Origin: Chitinophagales bacterium
Lineage (GTDB): Bacteria; Bacteroidota; Bacteroidia; Chitinophagales; Chitinophagaceae
Assembly (NCBI GenBank): GCA_013297585.1
Contig: JAAFHG010000003.1
Coordinates: forward strand, 1-21,524
DNA length: 21,524 nt
Reading direction: 5' to 3'
Shown here: in pieces, positions 6,753-13,542 of the stretch
Position numbering within the stretch: the first letter of the stretch is position 1
Layout: each line of letters starts with the position of its first letter
Notes under the pieces: generated by a model
Database searches by the model: none
The model's input: the letters and a program-made list of their open reading frames with translations, nothing else
What the model was told of the DNA's origin: nothing
Program-made: the position numbers and the translations under genes

Positions 6753-8801
6753 CTATTTTTTTGACCACTGAAAATTGATACCTAAAAAGTAGGAACGACC
6801 ATATGTATAATTGGTGGTTGTACCACTACTATGTGCACCACCAGAAGCTGCTGTACTGGTTAAGTTGGTTACATTGAACAGATTTTTAACACCTGCCTGA
6901 ACTGTGAATTGTTTGAAGATTTGTTTTGATGCGGTAAGGTCTGCCCAATGAAATGCATCACGCTGAGCTAGTACAATATCGTTAGTTGAATTTGTTTGAT
7001 AGGTTGGCACCCTACCCGTATACTTATAAAAAAATCCAACATTTGCTTTTAACTTGGTAAGCTTATAAGTAAGGTTGGCATTGATTTCTGGCGACCAAGC
7101 AAACTTTGTACGATCACCTTTTAGTGTGTTATCTTCTTGATACTTATTGTAATAACCAATATATGATGCACCAATAGTAGCAGTTAGGTTTTTATAAGTA
7201 ATTGTATTCTCAAAAGTGCCACCAACTGTTTTGTAAGTGTCACGATTAAAATAAGAAAATACGTCATTACCGCCAGCATCTTTAAACCCATACAAGTCAA
7301 TAAAATTACTGTAATCGTTGTAGAAGGTAGATACACTAGAATTTATGCTAAAATGCTTCTTAGATAATGCACTATGTGTAATAGATGCCATAAAGCTGTT
7401 GCTCGTTTCGGCTTTTAAATTTGGGTTACCTTGTATGCTATGATTGGCATCAAAAAAATTAAAATAGAGTTCACGTAAAATAGGTGCTCTAAATCCTTTT
7501 GCATAAGACAAACGCAGGTCTAATTTTTTATTTAATGTTACTTTAGCATTGATAGAAGGAATGATTGGTGGGGCATCGTACACTGAATTTTTACTAACTC
7601 TAAAACCTGGTCTAATATTAATACCTGCAACTGGCTTTATTTCAGAAGATACAAAAAATGAGTAGTCTGTAATGCTTGGCGCACCTGCAATACGTTGACC
7701 ACTTGTTTTATCATACTTTATATCAACACCTGGCTGTAAAGAAACCTTTGGCGACACTATTATTGCTGCGGTGCTACGGAAAAACCAGCTCCGAAATTTT
7801 GACACATCATAATAACCTGCACCAGACATATCAGGTGTGTTGGTATTATACTGATAGTTCTTTTTGTACGATTCTGTATTGCGTGTATAATCTTGTAAAG
7901 AAGCCGTGGTGTTTAACTTCAATTTGCTGTTGATTATCCAATCTGCCTGTGCTTGATGGGTGTATCTATTGGTAATATAAAACTGCTGAAAGCTGATATA
8001 ATTGTTCGTGTTCATTGGGCTTGCAGCAAACAAGTTTTCATGTAAATAATCTAAACGATACCATGCATTTACTTTGTTGTTTCTATAACCAAATGTGCCG
8101 CCGCCAATCCATTGCTCTTTTGGTTTAAAAACCTTTGCGGGAAATGAAGCCGTATCTGTAAAGCCGCCAAAATTATTTCTTGTAATATAGCCAGTTGCAC
8201 GCCAATGATTGTTGTTCCAATTGACTGTTACGTTCTCGTTATGTATGCCATCATCAGCAAAAGGGGTGTAAGAATTTGCCACTGTTTCTTCTTGCAACCT
8301 TGCTGATACAGATAAATTATTACCGCCTTTAAAACCTTTTTTGGTGATGATATTTATTACGCCAGCCAAGGCATCTGTACCGTAAACAACACTCATTGGC
8401 CCTTCTACAATTTCTATTTTTTCAACGGTGTTAATGTCTATTTGTGTGAGGCTTTGTTTGGTGGCATCTCTGTCTACCATTGGTACACCATCTATCAGTA
8501 TTTTAACTCTGGTACCACCCATACCTAATATTTTGGTATCGCTTTCGCCCAAGGTATTATCGCTTGAAAAACGCATACCCAATTCGCTGTTAAGCACACC
8601 AACAATATCTGTGGCGGCACGCAATTTTATACGTTCAGCAGTAATGGTTTTTACTTTATACACCGAATTTTTAAGTGGTTGTGGTTCGTATTGACCAGTA
8701 ACAACTACTTCACCTAATACAGCTGCTGTTGTATCTTTTATTTGTGCCTGTATAGAAATGGTTATTGCAGTAAAAATGATGAGCAAAAGCAATTGACGCA
8801 T
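6753..8801 (-). CDS. TonB-dependent outer-membrane receptor (HmuR-like)
   Basis: A 682-residue outer-membrane active transporter that imports a ligand using TonB-ExbBD energy. I chose ATG 8801 (MRQLLLLIIFTAITISIQAQ) because it gives a normal signal peptide; nine extra upstream codons to 8828 would bury it. After the signal comes a TonB-box-like GEVVVTGQYEPQ. The plug domain follows (TDIVGVLNSELGMRF, TRVKILIDGVPMVD, VEKIEIVEGPMSVVYGTDAL then AGVINIITKKG). The rest is a beta-barrel, with AKGFRAPILRELYFNFFDANH and a C-terminal strand ending in aromatic residues (FLGINFQWSKK). There is no N-terminal carboxypeptidase-like extension, unlike SusC types. It heads a probable operon with the HmuY-like and DUF4198 genes, which suggests heme or metal uptake. 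A promoter-like element and the GGGAAA direct repeat lie upstream. Confidence 0.93.
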   Translation of the reverse strand: MRQLLLLIIFTAITISIQAQIKDTTAAVLGEVVVTGQYEPQPLKNSVYKVKTITAERIKLRAATDIVGVLNSELGMRFSSDNTLGESDTKILGMGGTRVKILIDGVPMVDRDATKQSLTQIDINTVEKIEIVEGPMSVVYGTDALAGVINIITKKGFKGGNNLSVSARLQEETVANSYTPFADDGIHNENVTVNWNNNHWRATGYITRNNFGGFTDTASFPAKVFKPKEQWIGGGTFGYRNNKVNAWYRLDYLHENLFAASPMNTNNYISFQQFYITNRYTHQAQADWIINSKLKLNTTASLQDYTRNTESYKKNYQYNTNTPDMSGAGYYDVSKFRSWFFRSTAAIIVSPKVSLQPGVDIKYDKTSGQRIAGAPSITDYSFFVSSEIKPVAGINIRPGFRVSKNSVYDAPPIIPSINAKVTLNKKLDLRLSYAKGFRAPILRELYFNFFDANHSIQGNPNLKAETSNSFMASITHSALSKKHFSINSSVSTFYNDYSNFIDLYGFKDAGGNDVFSYFNRDTYKTVGGTFENTITYKNLTATIGASYIGYYNKYQEDNTLKGDRTKFAWSPEINANLTYKLTKLKANVGFFYKYTGRVPTYQTNSTNDIVLAQRDAFHWADLTASKQIFKQFTVQAGVKNLFNVTNLTSTAASGGAHSSGTTTNYTYGRSYFLGINFQWSKK

Positions 8802-8825
8802 ATTGTTAATTGGTTTATGAGAGGG

Positions 8826-8853
8826 CAAAATTATCTATCTATAATACCTACAA
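8826..8853 (-). promoter_or_regulatory. candidate promoter of the receptor operon
   Basis: On the - strand TAATTTTG (8833-8826) fits the Bacteroidota -7 consensus TAnnTTTG. A TTG at 8853-8851 sits 17 bp upstream in the place of the -33 element. It lies about 25 bp before the chosen ATG and just downstream of the GGGAAA direct repeat, an arrangement expected for an activator site. Confidence 0.5.
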
Positions 8854-8858
8854 GTATA

Positions 8859-8893
8859 GCAATCGGGAAAAGCATTTTACGCAAATGGGAAAC
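8859..8893 (-). promoter_or_regulatory. GGGAAA direct-repeat element, copy 2
   Basis: GGGAAA at 8865-8870 and 8887-8892 are direct repeats 22 bp apart. Each is preceded by GCAA-type sequence (GCAATC and GCAAAT), with TTACGCAAAT before the second. It lies 63 bp upstream of the receptor start. It is nearly identical to the copy at 9503-9536, with two substitutions and one 1-bp deletion over 35 bp. Confidence 0.65.
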
Positions 8894-9123
8894 AGAAAAC
8901 GAACAAATTGTAACAAATAAAAACGCAAATAACACAGATATACAACCACTTACAACGTTTTTGATGAACGCTTTCAGTTTGTAAAGCTGTGTTATTAATC
9001 TTGCTGATTAATCTAAAAAAAATTGTGCCTGGCTATACTCAAGAATTATATTTCATCAGCTACCAACTGCCTATAAATTAGTGAACCAAAGTGGTAACCA
9101 GGGCTTAATATGACGTATCTTTT
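8894..9123. other. gene-free DNA
   Basis: Remainder of the 322-bp gap between the receptor start and the end of the 109-aa gene. I see no gene, terminator hairpin or repeat here beyond the listed element at its edge. Confidence 0.4.
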
Positions 9124-9453
9124 TCAAGATGGATTGAATAAACTTAACAACTGCTCTGCCTTCATTTCGGTATCAACTTCTTGCAACATGTTGTACAAAT
9201 TATCCAATTCGTGTTGTGTAAGAATAGTGCTAACGCAACTGGATGGTGTAGGCAGTACCACACACTTAATAGTTGCATTATTTACAGCTACATTATTTTC
9301 TTTAGTTGCAAAAACAAGACTAGCAAAAATGTGGTAATTCTTATCATCCAAAGTAAGTATAGTGGTGCCAAAACTTAGCTGATAATGGTTGCAAACTTGG
9401 CATTGTACCACATAACCATTATCATCAAAATACCATGATTTAAAATTACACAT
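9124..9453 (-). CDS. small DUF6686-like protein
   Basis: A 109-residue cytoplasmic protein without signal peptide or membrane segment. It begins MCNFKSWYFDDNGYVVQCQ, with a CQVC pair at about residues 18-21 and an early Cys2. This suggests a small zinc-ribbon-like head followed by an alpha/beta body (HYQLSFGTTILTLDDKNYHIF). The Cys-x-x-Cys plus LSFGTT pattern is what I remember of DUF6686 proteins of Bacteroidota, but the match is from memory and tentative. It stands alone on its strand. It carries a near-perfect copy of the receptor operon's GGGAAA direct-repeat element 55 bp upstream of its start, with a weak -7-like CAAGTTTG at 9477-9470. That shared element is the main clue to its biology. 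Confidence 0.7.
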   Translation of the reverse strand: MCNFKSWYFDDNGYVVQCQVCNHYQLSFGTTILTLDDKNYHIFASLVFATKENNVAVNNATIKCVVLPTPSSCVSTILTQHELDNLYNMLQEVDTEMKAEQLLSLFNPS

Positions 9454-9502
9454 ACGCTACTTATTTTTACAAACTTGTATTAACTAAGCCATGCAATATG
9501 TA

Positions 9503-9536
9503 GCAAGTGGGAAAAGCATTTTACGCAAATGGAAAC
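9503..9536 (-). promoter_or_regulatory. GGGAAA direct-repeat element, copy 3
   Basis: GGGAAA at 9509-9514, then AGCATTTTACGCAAAT, then GGAAA at 9531-9535. It is the same as copy 2 apart from two substitutions and loss of one G in the second half-site. It lies 55 bp upstream of the 109-aa gene start, in the same orientation to its gene as the other two copies. Confidence 0.65.
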
Positions 9537-9593
9537 TAAAAGTAGGCTCACGGCAAAAGACCATTTACTATCATTTGCAAAAGCCACATGCAC

Positions 9594-9628
9594 AAAAAAA
9601 GCCTACTAAACTTTGCAAGTAGCAGGCT
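9594..9628 (-). terminator. terminator-like hairpin of stray lon end A
   Basis: AGCCTACTA and TAGCAGGCT form a short stem (G-U wobble on the - strand) followed on the - strand by seven U. It occupies the same place relative to the lon-like stop as the real lon terminator at 16912-16948, so it is probably its diverged copy. Confidence 0.55.
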
Positions 9629-9651
9629 CAATATTAATCAACTATTCTTCA

Positions 9652-9756
9652 CTACACCAATACTAAATCTAGCACTTGTTGCATGCTTTTTACATAATGA
9701 AACGTAACACCTTTAATAAACTCACTGTCTATTTCTTCTACGTTTTTCTGGTTTTG
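9652..9756 (-). pseudogene. lon 3'-end fragment A
   Basis: These 105 bases align without gaps to 16967-17071, the stop and last 34 codons of lon. By eye 96 of 105 are identical. Translated on the - strand it ends NMQQVLDLVLV and a TAG stop, against NMQQVLDLALV-TAA in Lon. Homology stops abruptly at GGTTTTG. No start codon or upstream lon sequence is present, so it is a non-functional fragment. It shares several bases with fragment B against real lon (for example the T in TTTCTTCT), suggesting A and B are related to each other or to an older lon allele. Confidence 0.88.
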
Positions 9757-9949
9757 GCGCATTTCGTGATTTTCGCTTGCAACATTACATAGTGTATGTA
9801 AAGCATCAATTTATATGCAACTGAACGGCTATTTAATAAACTGGTTTAAGAACATATGGAATAGCAAACATCATCGTTATAAAAATCAATTACATCAATA
9901 GTAAACGACACTATATTTACGACTAGTTATTTACCAAATTACAACATGT
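9757..9949. other. gene-free DNA before the ABC operon
   Basis: Upstream region of the permease gene. A weak -7-like TATATTTA lies at 9912-9919, about 30 bp before the start. Nothing else is recognised apart from a small TACATA-GTG-TATGTA palindrome near 9786. Confidence 0.35.
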
Positions 9950-10867
9950 GTGACAACCTATTTTCTACTGCAATACCAATTTATCAACCGTAGGTTTAAA
10001 GACGCCAATTTACCTCCCATTTTGGGCTATTTGTTAGCGGCGTTGCTTTTTGTAGGCTTATCACTCTATCTTTTTTACAAAACAACTTTTGCGCAGCCAA
10101 TTTATATTGCTATAGCGTTAAGTGTTATAAGTCCGCTAGCAGATAGCAGACGCAACGATTTTTTAAACCTATGTTTTGGCAATGCCAAACAACGCATTGT
10201 AAGAGTGATTGAAAACCTTTTAGTAAGCTTACCTTTTATATTGTTTTTATTATACAAACAATACTGGCTTTCGGCTTTATGTTTAACATTGCTGGCAAGT
10301 TTGGTGGCACTCATTCGCGTAAGCACCACAATATCTATTACTATACCTACACCATTTTACAAAAAACCATTTGAATTTGTAGTTGGATTTAGACAATCTT
10401 ACCTGGCCATTTTTGCAGCTTATGCACTTACAGTAATTGCTATTTGCGTAGCTAATTTTAACCTTGGCATATTTGCAGTGATGCTGGTATTTGTTATCTG
10501 TATGGGTTACTTTACCAAGCCAGAAAATATGTATTTTGTGTGGATATATAGTCTTAATGCCAAGCGATTTTTATTTACCAAAATACAAACAGCACTCAGC
10601 TACGTAAGCTTACTAGTGTTACCAATAATAGTTGTATTGGCTATTTTTTACCCGAGTAATATTTGGTGGTTGCTGTTATTTTGGTTGGTAGGTAGCGGCT
10701 TTCTAGTAGCTATCGTTATGGGTAAATACGCCAATTATCCCCACGAATTAGGCATTACACAAGCCATAATGCTTGCGCTGTGCATTAGCTTTCCACCATT
10801 TTTACTGCTGTTAATACCTTATTTATTTGTCAAATCTACAAAACGCCTCAGCCATTTACTACCATGA
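9950..10867 (+). CDS. ABC exporter membrane subunit
   Basis: A 305-residue integral membrane protein with about nine to ten hydrophobic segments: near residues 22-43, 48-65, 86-102, 104-123, 150-168, 170-187, 217-235, 239-259 and 269-295. There is no signal peptide. The start used is GTG 9950 (MTTYFLLQYQFINRRF). An ATG at 9946 is in another frame and leads to an early stop, so the GTG is the best available start. Its stop overlaps the next gene's ATG (ATGA, 4 nt), so it is translationally coupled to the ATPase and is almost certainly the transmembrane partner of that ABC system. Substrate cannot be read from sequence. The layout is that of small two-component ABC-2-like exporters of Bacteroidota. 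No close named family is recognised. Confidence 0.8.
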   Translation: MTTYFLLQYQFINRRFKDANLPPILGYLLAALLFVGLSLYLFYKTTFAQPIYIAIALSVISPLADSRRNDFLNLCFGNAKQRIVRVIENLLVSLPFILFLLYKQYWLSALCLTLLASLVALIRVSTTISITIPTPFYKKPFEFVVGFRQSYLAIFAAYALTVIAICVANFNLGIFAVMLVFVICMGYFTKPENMYFVWIYSLNAKRFLFTKIQTALSYVSLLVLPIIVVLAIFYPSNIWWLLLFWLVGSGFLVAIVMGKYANYPHELGITQAIMLALCISFPPFLLLLIPYLFVKSTKRLSHLLP

Positions 10868-11544
10868 TACATATTAATAACTTAAGTAAGCATTTTGGCA
10901 AGCAGCAAGTGCTGCACAATATTAATGTACAATTTGAAAAAGGCAAAGTGTATGGCATTGTGGGTGAAAATGGCGCAGGTAAAACAACATTGTTTAGATG
11001 CCTAGCTGGCCTAGAAGATTTTGACGGTGAGATAACATCTGGCCTTCAGCCACTAAAACATCATTTGGGTTTACTACTAACTGAGCCTTATTTTCTTCCT
11101 AGAATTACTGGGCAAGAATACATACAACTACTGTGTAATGCTCGCAATACTAGCATTACAGATATTGCGAGTAAAAACATTTTTGACCTACCCTTACATA
11201 AATATGCTGCACAATACAGTACTGGCATGAAGAAGAAGCTAGCTATAACAGCCATTTTACTTCAAGGCAATAGCTATTTTATACTAGACGAGCCCTTTAA
11301 TGGTGTAGACATACAAAGCAATATGATGATTGTAGAAATTATTCACCAGTTGAAAGCTTTGCAAAAAACGGTTATTATTTCATCGCACATATTTTCTACC
11401 CTTAGCGATACCTGCGATACGATTCATGTACTGCAAAATGGTAGCATTACCCAAACTGTACAAAAAGCAGACTTTGCATCGCTAGAACAAACCATGAAAA
11501 ATGTAACCATTGGCAATAAATTGCAACAACTAGGTTTGGTGTAG
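10864..11544 (+). CDS. ABC transporter ATP-binding protein
   Basis: A 226-residue cytoplasmic ABC ATPase that powers the membrane subunit encoded just upstream. Walker A is GENGAGKTT at residues 34-42. A Q-loop-like region follows near LLLTEPYFLP. The signature reads YSTGMKKKL in place of the classic LSGGQ, which is common in Bacteroidota two-gene exporters. Walker B is YFILDEPFNGVD and the switch His is in SSHIF. Length is typical for a single nucleotide-binding domain. The 4-nt overlap with the permease gene suggests a fixed-ratio complex. A 232-nt repeat-bearing gap follows before the phosphatidyltransferase gene, so it is unclear whether that gene shares the transcript. Confidence 0.93.
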   Translation: MIHINNLSKHFGKQQVLHNINVQFEKGKVYGIVGENGAGKTTLFRCLAGLEDFDGEITSGLQPLKHHLGLLLTEPYFLPRITGQEYIQLLCNARNTSITDIASKNIFDLPLHKYAAQYSTGMKKKLAITAILLQGNSYFILDEPFNGVDIQSNMMIVEIIHQLKALQKTVIISSHIFSTLSDTCDTIHVLQNGSITQTVQKADFASLEQTMKNVTIGNKLQQLGLV

Positions 11545-11595
11545 CGGACAACTTTTTAATAATGATTGATAGGATTAGGCATTTAGTTCGCAATT

Positions 11596-11742
11596 CAATT
11601 GCCCTTGTGCTTTAGCCAAGGGATTACTGTATCATTTTTATTATTGGCTTTAGCCAAATTAAATAGCAAAATAGGTAAAGTCTTGTGGCTAAAGCCAATC
11701 AGGAAGTCATATATTAACCCGACATAAATGTCGGGGCAATTG
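11596..11742. repeat. nested intergenic inverted-repeat element
   Basis: Outer arms CAATTGCCC (11596-11604) and GGGCAATTG (11734-11742) are exact complements. Inside them, ATTGGCTTTAGCCA (11643-11656) and TGGCTAAAGCCAAT (11686-11699) form a perfect 14-bp stem. A separate compact palindrome CCCGACAT-AA-ATGTCGGG lies at 11718-11735. A further TTTAGCCAAGG near 11611 resembles the inner arm. Several small repeat types common in Bacteroidota intergenic DNA appear stacked here, between the ABC ATPase and the phosphatidyltransferase gene. Confidence 0.7.
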
Positions 11743-11776
11743 ATAAAATTGATTACTTGTAAGATTTGCGAGCTAA

Positions 11777-12415
11777 ATGTCTAATCATCAGATACATTAC
11801 AACGAATACCTCATGCAAAAACTTCCCATTTTACTTATTTTTAGCAGACTATTGTTAGGCATTATCATCATTTTACTAGGCGTTTTTCATGTAGATAACA
11901 ATGGCTACTTAAGTGTTACATTACTAACCATTGGCTTATTAACAGACATTTTTGATGGCATTATTGCAAGGCATCTCAACATTTCTACACAACGATTAAG
12001 ACGCTTCGATTCAACTATTGACCAACTATTTTTTATAGCAGTAGCCATTGCTACTTATCTACAACATCCTCTATTTTTCAAGCAACAAGCAACGGCGCTA
12101 ATTGTGTTGTTAGCTTTTGAAGCACTCACCTATGTTGTAAGTTTTTTAAAGTTTAAAAAAGAAATTGCCACACATTCTATTGGTGCTAAAATTTGGACGC
12201 TGCTACTATTTGCCACCTTAATTCAACTACTGCTTACAGGTAATAGCACCCTGCTTTTTACAATCTGCTTTTGGGTGGGCTTAATTACAAGGGTAGAAAT
12301 TATTGCCATTATTATTACCATTAAACAATGGTCGAATGATGTACCCACAATCTATCATGCGATACAATTGAAAAGAGGAAAAGCTATAAAGAGGCATAAG
12401 TTGTTTAATGGATGA
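11777..12415 (+). CDS. CDP-alcohol phosphatidyltransferase family protein
   Basis: A 212-residue integral membrane enzyme of the family that transfers a phosphatidyl group from CDP-diacylglycerol to an alcohol in phospholipid synthesis. The signature lies at residues 57-82: D57, D60-G61, A64-R65, then D78 and D82. The usual Gly in the DGx2ARx8Gx3Dx3D motif is replaced by Leu74 (TQRLRRFDSTID), while the metal-binding Asp residues are kept. About six hydrophobic segments surround it. ATG 11777 is used, but ATG 11813 (MQKLPILLIFSRLLL) is also a plausible start. The alcohol acceptor is not evident. It follows the ABC exporter genes on the same strand after a repeat-bearing gap, and the dispersed repeat copy 3 starts immediately after its stop. 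Confidence 0.85.
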   Translation: MSNHQIHYNEYLMQKLPILLIFSRLLLGIIIILLGVFHVDNNGYLSVTLLTIGLLTDIFDGIIARHLNISTQRLRRFDSTIDQLFFIAVAIATYLQHPLFFKQQATALIVLLAFEALTYVVSFLKFKKEIATHSIGAKIWTLLLFATLIQLLLTGNSTLLFTICFWVGLITRVEIIAIIITIKQWSNDVPTIYHAIQLKRGKAIKRHKLFNG

Positions 12416-12484
12416 GTTATTGTTACTTAGGTTTAAATAGCTACTACTTAAACTAAGGGAGAGCTTAGAACTAGTCAGAGACCA
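12416..12484 (+). repeat. dispersed intergenic repeat, copy 3
   Basis: Positions 12421-12484 match 1321-1384 at 53 of 64 bases with no gaps, ending in the shared GTCAGAGACCA block. It begins right after the phosphatidyltransferase stop and fills most of the 82-bp space before the convergent lipoprotein gene. Only the left part of the 1311-1612 composite is present; the foldback portion is absent. Confidence 0.75.
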
Positions 12485-12497
12485 TCGCTAATAGAGT

Positions 12498-13277
12498 TTA
12501 TTTTGTTAGTTTCTTCCTAAAAAGCCTTTTGATATCAGCATTTGAAACATTAAAACATATACCAATACTTGTGTTTGAATTTTCAAACAATAAATCTTTG
12601 TTGGTTAAATTACTAGATAATTGTACTTGCAATTGTAGTTTAACATATTTAAAGCCACCCCTTATAGTAAAAGCAGGTTCTATCAATACTGAATTGTAAT
12701 TTTTTGAAATATCATTGAGCCGTTGGAACTCGATACTAGTGGTTGATAATATTTGATTGTCAATATTGTAAAAATGTACTTTGGAAATACGAGTGGACAA
12801 AGCAAAAGCTACTCCTTTTAGGTTTGCCCCAATAGAAGGCTGAATAAATAGCTTGGTAAAATATAAATTGGCACTACCACCATAAGTATTTGAACCATAA
12901 AAGCCAAAATCTGTATACCGATGTGTTTGGTTACTATAGCTACCACCAAAGTAGGTTTCAAATAAAAATGCTTTACCTAAAGGCTCATAATAGCCTATTG
13001 CAGCTTCGCAGTAATTGCCCTTACCCCAATCTTTATATTTGCTACTATCACCACCCCTTACAGCCATATAATTTGCCATAATTGCCACATGCTTTGTTAC
13101 AGCATAAGCCGCATTTATTTCTTTACTAGAACTTTCGCTAGCACCACCCGATTGAAATGCTATTCTACTTTCACCCTTTTGCCTAAACATTGGCACTTGC
13201 TGGGCATTAGGCAGATAATAAACATGTTTACAACCTATAACTAAAAAAACAAGTAATAATACAAATGGCACTTTCAT
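12498..13277 (-). CDS. predicted outer-membrane lipoprotein, beta-rich
   Basis: A 259-residue protein. I chose ATG 13277 because it begins a lipoprotein signal, MKVPFVLLLVFLVIGC, with the lipid-modified Cys at residue 16. The longer reading from 13319 would place 14 extra residues in front. The mature part starts KHVYYLPNAQQVPMF, then alternates amphipathic beta segments with many Tyr and Gly (AAIGYYEPLGKAFLFETYFG, GGSYSNQTHRY, GSANLYFTKLFIQPSIG). It resembles a recurring Bacteroidota family of beta-barrel-like lipoproteins with an NAQQVPMF-type start. Function unknown. It is divergent from the HTH regulator gene across 265 bp, so that regulator is a candidate controller, which is inference only. 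Confidence 0.75.
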   Translation of the reverse strand: MKVPFVLLLVFLVIGCKHVYYLPNAQQVPMFRQKGESRIAFQSGGASESSSKEINAAYAVTKHVAIMANYMAVRGGDSSKYKDWGKGNYCEAAIGYYEPLGKAFLFETYFGGSYSNQTHRYTDFGFYGSNTYGGSANLYFTKLFIQPSIGANLKGVAFALSTRISKVHFYNIDNQILSTTSIEFQRLNDISKNYNSVLIEPAFTIRGGFKYVKLQLQVQLSSNLTNKDLLFENSNTSIGICFNVSNADIKRLFRKKLTK

Positions 13278-13515
13278 AGCAGATTTTTTATAATGATTGT
13301 AGATTTTCACACAAAACATTTAATTGATAAAATATTTATCATCAAACTTAATCAGTGGGTAGCCTGAAGTAAAATTGAAAGATTGCTATATTGCATTACA
13401 GCGAAGTAACGATGACTATAATAGAGGTAAGCGCTAAGAAAAATAGTAATGCTTTACAGTTGAACAGCTGCTAAAAAGTGTTTATTATTAATAATCACTA
13501 AAAAAAACTTAGCTA

Positions 13516-13532
13516 TTTGCAGTAATTGCAAA
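13516..13532 (+). promoter_or_regulatory. candidate operator before the HTH gene
   Basis: TTTGCA-GTAAT-TGCAAA is a 17-bp inverted repeat with 6-bp arms. It ends 10 bp before the ATG of the HTH regulator, overlapping the ribosome-binding region. It could be an autoregulatory site; no second copy was found in the window. Confidence 0.35.
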
Positions 13533-13542
13533 AAATGATTTT

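Noticed and set aside
6577..6768. 63-residue open frame (-) between the receptor and HmuY-like genes
   Set aside because: It overlaps the end of the receptor gene, is lysine-rich translation of degraded repeat-like DNA, and has no start signal of note.
8742..8984. 80-residue open frame (+) across the receptor start region
   Set aside because: It lies antisense to the receptor signal peptide and over the promoter and direct-repeat element, with no protein-like features.
9652..9756. A small gene encoding a Lon-like C-terminal peptide
   Set aside because: There is no start codon or ribosome-binding region upstream; the homology begins abruptly inside lon codons and is explained as a fragment.
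9946..9948. ATG at 9946 as start of the ABC permease
   Set aside because: It is in a different frame from the permease and meets a stop after 15 codons; GTG 9950 leads the full frame.
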